From contig DASZOL010000068.1 of NCBI GenBank assembly GCA_035550795.1, forward strand, positions 1 through 64,000: a stretch of DNA of 64,000 bases, written 5' to 3'. The position numbers were made by a program, and so were the translations under genes. Of this stretch, positions 41,813 to 50,236 are shown piece after piece (the first letter of the stretch is position 1; every line of letters begins with the position of its first letter). Below the pieces are notes generated by a model. It was given only the letters and a program-made list of their open reading frames with translations. It did not search any database and had not been told where the DNA came from. This DNA is from DASRDR01 sp035550795. GTDB taxonomy: Bacteria; Methylomirabilota; Methylomirabilia; Rokubacteriales; DASRDR01.

Positions 41813-42961
41813 ATGTCGACTAGACGCGCGGCGACCGGCGGCTCATCCACGACCGGCCCCACGACCATCGATCGGCTGCTGGGGGCGATCTGCGACCCCG
41901 TGCACGAGTGCCCGCTGTGCGGTTCGACGCGCTACACCGTCGAGTCCAGGCACCAGCCCAATCGCTACAGCGAGGAGCTCTCGATTCTCGTCGGGATCCC
42001 GCAGGCGGATCTTCTCGACAACCTCCTGCACCTCAGGTGCGACAACTGTCGCGCGGGCTTCAAGAACTGGTGGTACAAGCCGAGCATCTACAGTCAGCTG
42101 TTCCTGGACGCCGTGCCGGTGCATCCGCAGGGGTGGGACAGCGTGTCCGGCAAGTTCACGTCGTCGTCGTTCGTGAAGGAAGTTCAGGCGCTCGAGAGAG
42201 CCTTGCTGGCGCAAGACAACCGGGAGACCAACAAGCAGCGACGGACGGTCCAGTCCTACGTGGACAACATCCCCGGCTCGAGCCTCCGGTCCGCCGAGGC
42301 TAGGCGCGCGGTTGCGCGTGCCAAGGCCATGGACCTGGACCACATGACGGCGGGGGAGAGGGACCTCCTGGTCGATGAGGTGGCCCCCCTGATCCACACG
42401 CCGAAGGCGTTCGGGCGCTTTGCGGGATACGGCGGAGAGGCGGTCGGGAAGTTCATCGCGGACCACGTGCCTGGTCTCCGCAGGTACGGCGAGGTGGGAT
42501 GCCCCTTGTGGGGAATGATCCCCTGGTACGCGCGGAGTCAGAGGGTGGAGACCGTCCACTTCAGGGACGAGGAGAAGGTCTTCTGGGGACCGGGATGCAC
42601 GGGGGCCGGCAGGAGCTGCGGCGCCCTCGCCCGCGAGCGGTACTCCGCGGCGTCGGCCACGCTGAGCGGGGCGATCGCCGCGGGGATCCGAGTCGACCTG
42701 CTCTCCGTCATCCACTACATCGACCACCTGCGCTTCCCGGGGGACTTCCTGCGCGCGGCGATGAGCGTCGCGGATCGTCTCCTGCCGATCTGTCACAAGG
42801 ACATTCCCAAGCATCGCGGCGTGGTGCAGCACCACGTGGTCTTCAACCGCTCCGCCTTCGAGTGCCTGGGCGAGCGGCTGGGCCTCGAGATCGTCGACGT
42901 GCTGACGTGTCCTCCCGACTCGAACGACGAGGAGCTGGTCATCCTGCTGAGAAGGAAGTGA
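41813..42961 (+). CDS. Zinc-ribbon, methyltransferase-like protein
   Basis: The 382-residue protein has an N-terminal zinc ribbon (CPLCGS at C33/C36 and CDNCRAG at C76/C79). This arrangement occurs in sugar C-methyltransferases. The C-terminal half has RVDLLSVIHYIDHLRFPGDFLRAAMSVADRLLP, resembling the post-SAM region of class I methyltransferases, but GEVGCPLWG is only a degenerate GxGxG. It may be an altered methyltransferase or a non-catalytic relative. ATG at 41813 with a weak ribosome site. Confidence 0.55.
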   Translation: MSTRRAATGGSSTTGPTTIDRLLGAICDPVHECPLCGSTRYTVESRHQPNRYSEELSILVGIPQADLLDNLLHLRCDNCRAGFKNWWYKPSIYSQLFLDAVPVHPQGWDSVSGKFTSSSFVKEVQALERALLAQDNRETNKQRRTVQSYVDNIPGSSLRSAEARRAVARAKAMDLDHMTAGERDLLVDEVAPLIHTPKAFGRFAGYGGEAVGKFIADHVPGLRRYGEVGCPLWGMIPWYARSQRVETVHFRDEEKVFWGPGCTGAGRSCGALARERYSAASATLSGAIAAGIRVDLLSVIHYIDHLRFPGDFLRAAMSVADRLLPICHKDIPKHRGVVQHHVVFNRSAFECLGERLGLEIVDVLTCPPDSNDEELVILLRRK

Positions 42962-43061
42962 GACCGCGCGGCATGAGGCCAGGGCCGGCGGCCCGCCGGG
43001 TGCCGGGCTGGCCGTCCCGCCGGCGGACCAAGCTTCGAGCCCGGCGCGGCGCTCGAGGGAC

Positions 43062-43808
43062 ATGAGGAACCTCATCCTGATTCCAGCCAGATCGGGATCG
43101 ACCCGGGTTCCGAACAAGAATCTGCGGCTGCTCGGAGACAAGCCCCTCGTGGCCCACATCACGGAGAGCGCGGTGAAGAGCGGCGCCGCGCGTGTCGTCG
43201 TGTCCACGAACGACGACGCGATCGCGGAAGTGGCCGTGGCGTGCGGAGCCGAGGCGCCCTTTCGGCGCCCGCCGGACCTCGCGACCGCGACGGCCTCCTC
43301 CCTCTCGGCGATCCTGCACGCCCTCGACTGGCTCGCGCGCCACGAAGGATGGCGGCCGGAGCTCGTGGCATTCTGTCCTCCGACCAACCCGTTCACCACG
43401 CCCCGCACCTTGGCCGCGATGTTCGAGGGTCTCGAGCGCGAGGCCCGGGTGAACTCGATGGTCACGGTCACTCAGCCGAGGACGCATCCGTTCCGGATCG
43501 TCTGCGAGCGGGCGGACGGCACCCTCCGGAACGACTGCGTGACGATGGGCGGCAAGACGATCAACGACTTCGAGCGCAGCCAGGACTTCCCGGTCGTGTG
43601 GGAGGGCTCGCCCGCCTGCCGCATGACCCGCGGGCGCTTCTTCGAGGCGCTCCTGAGCGCCGGTGGCGACATGGCGCGCACCCCCGGGAAGACCTACGAC
43701 CCGACCAGCTTCGTCGGCTACCGGATCTCGCGGCTGGAGGCGACGGACATCGACGACGCGGAGGACTTCGAGCTGGCCGCCGACCTATACCGGAGGCTGA
43801 AGCAGTGA
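43062..43808 (+). CDS. Acylneuraminate cytidylyltransferase-like CMP-sugar synthetase
   Basis: The 248-residue protein has the CMP-transferase signature LILIPARSGSTRVPNKNLRLLGDKPL at its N-terminus. CPPTNPFTTPRTL and SMVTVTQPRTHPFRIV follow. These enzymes activate 3-deoxy-2-keto acids such as KDO or sialic acid with CMP. The product here is unknown, and the set of neighbours (DAHP-synthase-like and AroE-like) suggests a non-standard acid. It is coupled by GTGA to the dehydrogenase gene. Confidence 0.82.
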   Translation: MRNLILIPARSGSTRVPNKNLRLLGDKPLVAHITESAVKSGAARVVVSTNDDAIAEVAVACGAEAPFRRPPDLATATASSLSAILHALDWLARHEGWRPELVAFCPPTNPFTTPRTLAAMFEGLEREARVNSMVTVTQPRTHPFRIVCERADGTLRNDCVTMGGKTINDFERSQDFPVVWEGSPACRMTRGRFFEALLSAGGDMARTPGKTYDPTSFVGYRISRLEATDIDDAEDFELAADLYRRLKQ

Positions 43809-44863
43809 AGGCGCTGAGGGTCGGTCTCCTGGGCTGTGGCCGGATCGCCCAGCGCTACGTCGAGGTGTTCCGGGACGAGGTGAAGGGCGCGGTCGTGACG
43901 GCGGTGTGTGACCGTGTCACGGAGAGAGCCGACCGCCGCGCGGGGGAGCTGGGGGCGCGGGCCGTCTACGATCTGGCGGACCTTCTCGGGGCGGCCGATG
44001 TCGACGTGGTGGCGATCCTCACGGAGTCGGGACGGCATGCGGAGCACGCGGAGCAGGTGCTCGGCGCGGGCAAGCACGCGATCGTCGAGAAGCCGCCCGC
44101 GATGTTCCCGCACCAGGTGGTGCGATGCGAGAGGATCGCGGCGGAGGCGCGGCTCATGTATGCCGTCATCCTGCAGAACCGCTTCAATCCGGCCATGCGG
44201 GCTCTCAGGGCGGCTCATGAGGCCAGGCGGTTCGGACGGCCGGTCCTCGCCACCGTGCGGCTGCGCTGGTGCCGGTTCCAGGACTACTACGAGGACGGCT
44301 GGCACGGTACCTGGCGGCTGGACGGGGGCGTGCTCAGCCAGCAGGCGATTCATCATCTCGACGCGCTGCAGTGGATCTGCGGCCCCGTCGAGGAGGTGGT
44401 CTGCGCGCAGGCGAACGCGCTGAACCGTCTCGAGGCGGAGGACACGGCCGTGGCGACGCTTCGCTTCCGCAATGGCTTCCTGGGCGCGATCGAGGCGACG
44501 ACGGCGGCCCGCCCCGAGGATCTGGAGGCCTCGATCTCGGTCCTCGGCGAGACGGGGTTCGCCGTCGTGGGGGGGATCGCGCTGAACGAGGTCCAGGCCT
44601 GGCGGTTCCAGCAGCCGCGACCCGAGGACGAGACGGCCAGCGTGATGTTTTCGCAGAAGGTTCCCACGGGCTACGGTCTCTCGCATGGCCCGCTCCTGCA
44701 GGAGATCGTTGACCGCATTCGAGCCGGCCGGCTGGATCCGCCCATCAGAGGGGAGGATTCGCTGGATGCCCTGCGCCTGATCCACGCCCTCTACGCGAGC
44801 GCCGAGCGGGGAGGGTGGGTCAAGGTGAATGACCAGACGTCGTCGACGCGCCTCGGCCGGTGA
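43805..44863 (+). CDS. Gfo/Idh/MocA-family dehydrogenase
   Basis: The 352-residue protein has the NAD(P)-binding start LRVGLLGCGRIAQRYV and the EKP motif (IVEKPPAMF), with the DGGVLSQQAIHHLDALQW segment carrying the typical catalytic His. These enzymes reduce or oxidise sugar hydroxyls. GTG start overlaps the preceding stop by 4 nt, so it is in the same transcript as the CMP-sugar synthetase. It is followed after 28 nt by the DAHP-synthase-like gene. Confidence 0.88.
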   Translation: MKALRVGLLGCGRIAQRYVEVFRDEVKGAVVTAVCDRVTERADRRAGELGARAVYDLADLLGAADVDVVAILTESGRHAEHAEQVLGAGKHAIVEKPPAMFPHQVVRCERIAAEARLMYAVILQNRFNPAMRALRAAHEARRFGRPVLATVRLRWCRFQDYYEDGWHGTWRLDGGVLSQQAIHHLDALQWICGPVEEVVCAQANALNRLEAEDTAVATLRFRNGFLGAIEATTAARPEDLEASISVLGETGFAVVGGIALNEVQAWRFQQPRPEDETASVMFSQKVPTGYGLSHGPLLQEIVDRIRAGRLDPPIRGEDSLDALRLIHALYASAERGGWVKVNDQTSSTRLGR

Positions 44864-44891
44864 CCGGGTCGAGCCCTGACGAGAGGAGCCC

Positions 44892-45791
44892 ATGGCGATC
44901 GAGAACAAGGTTCCCGGCAAGGACATCTCGGACAGCGATCTGATCGACAAGTTCCCACTCGCGGCCCGGAAGCATCCCGGCCACCGGAGCGTGATCGAGG
45001 CGGCCGGCGTCCTCTTCGGGGGCAAGCTGATTCCGGTCATGGCGGGGCCGAACACCGTCGAGAACGAGGAGATGATTGTCAAGACGGCGAAAGCGGTGAA
45101 GGCTTCGGGCGCACACTTCCTGAGAGGCGGTGCGTTCAAGCCGCTCACGTTCCCGTACCGGGGGCCAAAGTACTTCGAGCTCCGCGAGAAGGGTCTGGAG
45201 CTCCTCGCCAAGGCGCGGCAGGAGGCGGGGATCCCGATCATCACCGAGGTCATGCACGAGAGCCGGATGAGCGCGGTGGCTGAGGTGGCGGACATCCTGC
45301 AGATCGGCGCCCGGAACATGCAGAACTACCCGCTGCTGGAGGCGGCCGCGGCGACCCGCAAGCCCATCATGCTGAAGCGCCATTTCGGGTGCTCGCTTCG
45401 CGACTGGCTCGGAGCCGCCGAGTACATCCTGAAGGGGGGAAACAGTCGAGTGATCCTCTGTGAGCGCGGCGTGACGGCTCCGCACACCCATCGCGCCACG
45501 TCCCGGTTCGTGCTGGACCTGCAGGTCGTTCCGGCGGCGCAGGAGATGACCCACCTGCCGGTGATGACGGATCCCTCCCATGCGACGTTCTGGCGCCACT
45601 GGGTGAAGCCGATGAGCCTCGCCTCGATCGGGGCGGGAGCGGATGGCGTGATGCTGGAGGTCCATCCGGACCCCGACAACGCCGCCGTCGACCCTCTCCA
45701 GGCGATCGACTTCGCCGCCTTCGACGCGCTGATGAAGGACATGGAGCGTGTGGCGCGCGCCGTGGATCGGACGGTCGGCATCCGGCTGTGA
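44892..45791 (+). CDS. DAHP synthase-like enzyme with altered metal and acceptor motifs
   Basis: The 299-residue TIM-barrel matches type I-beta DAHP synthases over its length: LRGGAFKP, QIGARNMQNYPLL, MLKRHFG, ILCERG, TDPSHA and MLEVHPDPDNA. But the AGPCSVE metal motif is AGPNTVE (N54 for Cys), while H230, E256 and D267 are kept. In KDO8P synthases a Cys-to-Asn swap marks metal-independent enzymes. The acceptor motif KPRTSPY reads KPLTFPY, so the Arg expected to contact erythrose 4-phosphate is missing. It thus probably joins PEP with a different aldose phosphate. ATG has a GAGAGGAG site and the stop overlaps the AroE-like gene (GTGA). Confidence 0.82.
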   Translation: MAIENKVPGKDISDSDLIDKFPLAARKHPGHRSVIEAAGVLFGGKLIPVMAGPNTVENEEMIVKTAKAVKASGAHFLRGGAFKPLTFPYRGPKYFELREKGLELLAKARQEAGIPIITEVMHESRMSAVAEVADILQIGARNMQNYPLLEAAAATRKPIMLKRHFGCSLRDWLGAAEYILKGGNSRVILCERGVTAPHTHRATSRFVLDLQVVPAAQEMTHLPVMTDPSHATFWRHWVKPMSLASIGAGADGVMLEVHPDPDNAAVDPLQAIDFAAFDALMKDMERVARAVDRTVGIRL

Positions 45792-46813
45792 TCGAGAACC
45801 GGGCCGGCCTCGACCTCGGAGCGACCGAGCGCTTCGCGGCGATCGTCGGCGAGGCCCCGTCGAGGGGCGCTCGATCGCCGTCGCTGTGGAATGCGGCGTT
45901 CCGCTCGCTCGGGATCTCCGCGACGATGCATCCGCTCGACGTGCGCCCGGAGAACCTGGCGGTGGCCATCGCGACGCTGCGCGACGATGCGCGGTTCATC
46001 GGGGGCGCCGTCGCGGTGCCGTACAAGCAGACGGTGGCGTCTTTGCTCGACGAGATCGAGCCGGAAGCGCGCGCCATCGGCGCGGTGAACTGCCTCTATC
46101 GCCGGGGACACGCCCTGGTGGGCGCGAACACCGACGGCGCCGGCTTTCTCTCCGTGCTCGCGGCGGAGCTCGGCGAGGGCTTTCTTCGCGGCCGGAGCGG
46201 CGTCGTGCTCGGAGCCGGCGGAGCGGGCCGCGCAGTGGCCACGTACGTCGGCGCGGCGATCGGAAGGGACGGCCGGCTCGTGCTTGCCAACCGCACGATT
46301 GACCGGGCGGAGAGCCTCGCCGGACAGCTGCGGGGGACCACGAAGGTGGAGGTTTCGGGCCTCCCGGTCGAGCCCGGGGTCCTCGCCGAGGCCGACGTCG
46401 TGGTGAACTGCACCTCGATCGGCTTCGAGGCGGTGCGCAGCGACGGCGCCGGCGCGTACACGCTGAGACCGTACACGCCCCTCGCGGAGGTCGACGCGGA
46501 GCTGCGCGTGCCTGCCGGGGAGCGAGCGGGTCGACGCTACATGATCGCAGCTCGCGGCGCTGTCCTTCGCAACGCGCACGGCACCTTCGAGGCGCTCGCT
46601 CGCGCCTGCGAGCGCGCGGTTGTCTGCGACATCGTCTATCAGCCCCTGCAAACCGCGCTCTTGAACGCCGCCGCCTGCTTTGGATTGAGGACCATCGACG
46701 GGCTCCGGATGAACTTCGAGCAGGCCGTGATCGCGTTCCGCAAGGCCGCCGAAGGGTCTGCCCTTGGCCCGTGTGAGGCGGAGCGTGTGCGCGCGGCGAT
46801 GCGGTCGGCGTAG
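45788..46813 (+). CDS. Shikimate dehydrogenase (AroE)-like enzyme
   Basis: A protein of 341 residues that is AroE-like in both domains. Catalytic K80 (VPYKQ), N101 (AVNC) and D116 (ANTDG) are present, with VLGAGGAGRAV for NADP and FEQAVIAF near the end. The N-terminal SxS carboxylate site is changed: the motif reads ARSPSLWN, so the first Ser is Ala and the His is Trp. It is longer than usual (about 270-290). It is probably active on a substrate other than shikimate. GTG start overlaps the previous stop. Confidence 0.82.
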   Translation: MIENRAGLDLGATERFAAIVGEAPSRGARSPSLWNAAFRSLGISATMHPLDVRPENLAVAIATLRDDARFIGGAVAVPYKQTVASLLDEIEPEARAIGAVNCLYRRGHALVGANTDGAGFLSVLAAELGEGFLRGRSGVVLGAGGAGRAVATYVGAAIGRDGRLVLANRTIDRAESLAGQLRGTTKVEVSGLPVEPGVLAEADVVVNCTSIGFEAVRSDGAGAYTLRPYTPLAEVDAELRVPAGERAGRRYMIAARGAVLRNAHGTFEALARACERAVVCDIVYQPLQTALLNAAACFGLRTIDGLRMNFEQAVIAFRKAAEGSALGPCEAERVRAAMRSA

Positions 46814-46979
46814 GCGTCGGAGCGCGAAGGCCGCCGCGTTGAGGTCGGTTCTCGATCGTCGCTAGGCCGAGGCTTCATCGCGCCGAGCCTCTCACCGGGA
46901 GACCTGGAGGCGCGGGTGCACGCTTTTCGAGCGGGAGGGTCATGGCCGGACGCATCCGCGCCGATGACTCGACTGTTCC

Positions 46980-48284
46980 GTGAGTAACTTCCTCTTTCTC
47001 CTCCGGACCTACGCCGAGGTCGACCACATCGCGCCGCTGATCTGGAAGTGCCTCGAGAAGGGCGACCGCGCGCTGGTCGTGCTTCACCACTCGCTGGGGT
47101 CCCGCGACGACTTCCGGATGAGGTTTCTGGCGACGTATCCGGGCTTCCGGCGCCTGAGCATCCCCGGTGCCGGGTCGACGCAGCCAGTCCTGCGGCTGGC
47201 CGGCCGCCTCTTCTGGTCGCGCGCCCGCGCGCGCGCGCTCCTGGAGCGCCACCGAATCTCGGCGTGCTTCGTCGGATCGGGCTCCGGACTCGGCCCCCGG
47301 AGTCGACGGCCGACCCCTAGGGAGGTCGAGCAGGGGCGGATGGCAAGGGTCTACGTCCCCGGGCGTCGAGACCTGACCAGACTCCTCGGTCGTGCTCTGC
47401 GGCCCTTCAGTGCATCGGTGCTGCTCGCGGCCCGTCAGAGCGCGATTCCGACGTTCTGTCTCCCGAGCGGCATCGGCACCAGGGTGCAGAGGGACTTCCG
47501 GCGCCGACGGCTCGACGTGATGCGGCAGGCGGCGCGAGGGAGGGTGCCGCCGGACTGGCGGAGCCAGTACACCCTCTACGTCTACGCGTCCGAGCTCCAG
47601 CGGCGGCGGGAGATCGAGGACGATGGCCTCGACCCGCGTAGCGCCGAGGCCTGGGGCAGCTTGCGATTCTGCCCGCAGTGGCTGGCCGTGCAGGACCGCA
47701 TCCTCGGCGACGCGGGATGGCCCGCGCCCGCGCTGGAGCCCCGCACCGGGGTCCTGTTTCTCGTGCCCAAGTGGGGCCGGTTCGTGGACAGGGCGGCGAC
47801 GGAAGCCCTGCTGCTCGGGCTGGCGGCACGCCGCGACATCCGGCTGGTTCTCAAGCCCCATCCGACCAAGGGGGGCCTCGGCGAGGAGCTGGCGAGAAAG
47901 CTCCGGCCGCATCCGACCGTAACTCTCGCCGGCGACACGCACTCCTCGGTGCTGGTCCGAGCCACGGACGTCACCGTGGTCGAGAGCTCCAGCGTCGCCA
48001 TCGAAGCCCTCATGCGGGGCAAGCATCTCATCTACGCGTCGTATCTCCACTCCGTCCCCGAAGACTTCGACGAGCACGGTGGCTGCTCGATCGCCCATGC
48101 ACCGGCCGACGTGCACCGAGCCCTTGACATGATTGCTCGGGGCATCCCGCCTCCGGTTGACGCGGACGCGCGGGCCCGGCTCCTGCGCATGCTCGTGTAC
48201 GGAGGGCGGGAGCCGTTCGACATCCCGGAGCACTACTACGGGCGAATCCAGCGCTACATCGGCGCGGCAGGCTCTGGGCCCTGA
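46980..48284 (+). CDS. CDP-glycerol glycerophosphotransferase-like GT-B protein (paralog of 37046-38380)
   Basis: The 434-residue protein starts with GTG and SNFLFLLRTYAEVDHIAPLIWKCLEKGD. It shares FCLPSG, WGSLRFCPQW, LFLVPKWGRF, LVLKPHPTKGG, VESSSVAIEALMRGKHLIYASYLHS and VYGGREPFDIPEHYY with its paralog on the other side of the locus. The reaction is unknown; it probably transfers a phosphoglycosyl or glycosyl group. It follows the AroE-like gene after 166 bp. Confidence 0.7.
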   Translation: MSNFLFLLRTYAEVDHIAPLIWKCLEKGDRALVVLHHSLGSRDDFRMRFLATYPGFRRLSIPGAGSTQPVLRLAGRLFWSRARARALLERHRISACFVGSGSGLGPRSRRPTPREVEQGRMARVYVPGRRDLTRLLGRALRPFSASVLLAARQSAIPTFCLPSGIGTRVQRDFRRRRLDVMRQAARGRVPPDWRSQYTLYVYASELQRRREIEDDGLDPRSAEAWGSLRFCPQWLAVQDRILGDAGWPAPALEPRTGVLFLVPKWGRFVDRAATEALLLGLAARRDIRLVLKPHPTKGGLGEELARKLRPHPTVTLAGDTHSSVLVRATDVTVVESSSVAIEALMRGKHLIYASYLHSVPEDFDEHGGCSIAHAPADVHRALDMIARGIPPPVDADARARLLRMLVYGGREPFDIPEHYYGRIQRYIGAAGSGP

Positions 48285-48367
48285 TACGCGCCTCCCGCGC
48301 ACGTGGAAGCGTCGTCGTACTTGACGCGCACGCGGCGAGCGGGCTCGGGACGGCAGGAGCCGGGCGG

Positions 48368-49234
48368 TCAATAGCCGTAGAGCTTGTTCAGCCACCCGCC
48401 GACGACCTCGAACGCGGCGCGCCGGGCGACGGACATCTCGGTCCGCCACCGCTCGTCGAGCCGGATGGCCTGCTCGGCAGTGCTCCGGACCGTGGGACTG
48501 CCCCGCACGCCGAGATACGGGTGGCTGCGGAACTGGAGCATGGCCGGCTCGTAGTCGAGGCCGACGAAGGCGCACACCTTGGCGAGGCTTCGAGCCGGGT
48601 CCTGCGCGAGGTCCTCGTAGCGAAGCTGCAGCCAGCGGTCGCGCCCGACCAGGCTGCGAAGCACCGGCGCCGAGAGCGACGCGACCATCCACGTGCGGAG
48701 GCCGCCGGCGAAGTTATCGTAGCGTCGCACGTACGACTGCGTCACGGCGCGACCATCCCGTAGGAGGTGCAGGACGCGTAGCTGGAAGCGACCCGACCGC
48801 GCCAGGAGAACGAGGCGGGGAGGGGCCTTCGAGCTGTCGGTCACGACCTGCGCGCGCGCGGAGCGATGGGCGCAGTCGATCACTAGCTGGTTGCGCCGAG
48901 CCCAGGCGTCGACCCGGGACGGAGACCAGCGCACCGCCTGGCGTAGCCGCGGATGGGTGAGGTCAATACTGGTCCACGACTGGCCGCCGGCTTCGCAGCA
49001 TCCGCGAACGAGCTCCCAGAACCGTCGCACTTCGGCCGGGAACGCGTCGCTGGGGAGACCCGTCGCCGCGAGAGGGTCGAAGCGAGTCACCAGGGTCGAG
49101 AGCTCGCCCAGGGCCAGCACCCGGGGGTGGCCGCTGAGCAGGAGGTCGAGAAGCGTGGAGCCGGATCGGCCGCTCCCGAACACGTAGAGCAGAGTGTACT
49201 CGCGAGCCACGTCGCCGGGCGCGCGCGATCTCAC
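48368..49234 (-). CDS. Sulfotransferase-domain protein
   Basis: The protein has the PAPS-binding loop GSGRSGSTLLDLLLSGHP near residue 20 and LLRDGRAVTQSY as the 3'-phosphate motif. LQLRYEDLAQDP and VCAFVGLDY follow, as in the sulfotransferase_3 family. It would put sulfate on the glycan or a lipid. GTG at 49234 (288 residues) is preferred, giving a normal N-terminus and no overlap; ATG at 49372 would overlap the upstream gene by 79 nt. Confidence 0.82.
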   Translation of the reverse strand: MRSRAPGDVAREYTLLYVFGSGRSGSTLLDLLLSGHPRVLALGELSTLVTRFDPLAATGLPSDAFPAEVRRFWELVRGCCEAGGQSWTSIDLTHPRLRQAVRWSPSRVDAWARRNQLVIDCAHRSARAQVVTDSSKAPPRLVLLARSGRFQLRVLHLLRDGRAVTQSYVRRYDNFAGGLRTWMVASLSAPVLRSLVGRDRWLQLRYEDLAQDPARSLAKVCAFVGLDYEPAMLQFRSHPYLGVRGSPTVRSTAEQAIRLDERWRTEMSVARRAAFEVVGGWLNKLYGY

Positions 49235-49293
49235 GCGGTCACGACCTCGGTCGGCCCGAGGGCGAGCCGCCGGCGACGCCGCGAGCGCCTTCC

Positions 49294-50166
49294 TCACCGC
49301 GGAACGGGTCGCTGGCCGATCGGCAACGATCGTCGCAGGCGCGAGACCCCACGCCTCAGCCGCCTCAGCCACTCCCGTCGTAACGCGGCCGCTGTCTGGA
49401 ACGGGCTCACGTCGAACAGCGGGCCTTTCAGGTCACCCAGAACGTTCAGAAAGCATCTGGGCCTGGAAGTGACCGACCGTGGGGACACTCCGTGGAGGGA
49501 CTGGAGCGAGTTCACGAAGAGCACGAGGACGTTCGTGTCGTACCGGATCGTCCTGATCCGTTCCACGCGGGTCTGATCGGCGACCCTTCCGTCGAATCGC
49601 CAGCTGGGCGTCGTGAACCTGTAGAGCTCCAGGTCGCCCCCCTCCGAGTCGTCCTCCGGGTGGCGCAGGTAGAAGAGCCCGGCGAACAGCTCCTTGGGGA
49701 CATCGAGGTGAACGGGCTGCACCGACGTCGGCCGATCGGTGACGGGTGTGTTGACGCAGATCTGGGCATCGAGCAGGACGTCCGGATCCGAGCCGTCGGG
49801 GGACCCTCTCAGGCCCACCTTCAACGATGCAAGGCCGCCGCCGGCCTGGCCAAGGGTGGGGTAGAGCGACCCAACGGACGGACCGAACAGGCCGATGAAC
49901 TCCTCCCAGAAGCTGGGCGACACGTGGGCGGCGACGACCTCTCTCCACAGCGGGCTGATCCGGGCGTCCTGGAGCACGCGCGTGGCGGAGTAGCTGAACC
50001 GCTGATTGCTCTGGAATGGCCGACCTCTCGTGATGATGTCCAGGGAAGGGTACTCGGCGAGCAGCTGGGCGCACATCCGCGGGTCCAGCGGTTCACGGAC
50101 CACGACGTGAGGAAACGGCTCCACGATCACATCGTGGGCCTGGACCCCGGACAAGAGCGTCTTCAC
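49294..50166 (-). CDS. Fe(II)/2-oxoglutarate-dependent oxygenase-like protein
   Basis: The 290-residue protein has H153-x-D155 (PVHLDVPK), GGDLELY, H225 (QSLHGV) and R235/R237, which form the 2OG-Fe(II) facial triad and the oxoglutarate-binding Arg. A VNSLQSLHGVSPR strand is typical of hydroxylases acting on bulky substrates. GTG at 50166 is preferred to the ATG at 50286, which would overlap the upstream sulfotransferase. It lies between two sulfotransferases, suggesting joint tailoring of the same acceptor. Confidence 0.72.
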   Translation of the reverse strand: MKTLLSGVQAHDVIVEPFPHVVVREPLDPRMCAQLLAEYPSLDIITRGRPFQSNQRFSYSATRVLQDARISPLWREVVAAHVSPSFWEEFIGLFGPSVGSLYPTLGQAGGGLASLKVGLRGSPDGSDPDVLLDAQICVNTPVTDRPTSVQPVHLDVPKELFAGLFYLRHPEDDSEGGDLELYRFTTPSWRFDGRVADQTRVERIRTIRYDTNVLVLFVNSLQSLHGVSPRSVTSRPRCFLNVLGDLKGPLFDVSPFQTAAALRREWLRRLRRGVSRLRRSLPIGQRPVPR

Positions 50167-50236
50167 GGCCCGGCACCTCTCCGCCCGGACGGATCCGGGG
50201 CAGCAGATGCCAGGAGGCCCGGCCGTACCGGGGCTT

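Noticed and set aside
44892..45791. Calling the DAHPS-like gene aroF/aroG for core shikimate synthesis
   Set aside because: The metal Cys and KPRT Arg are both changed and the gene lies in a glycan operon, so a core-pathway name would mislead.
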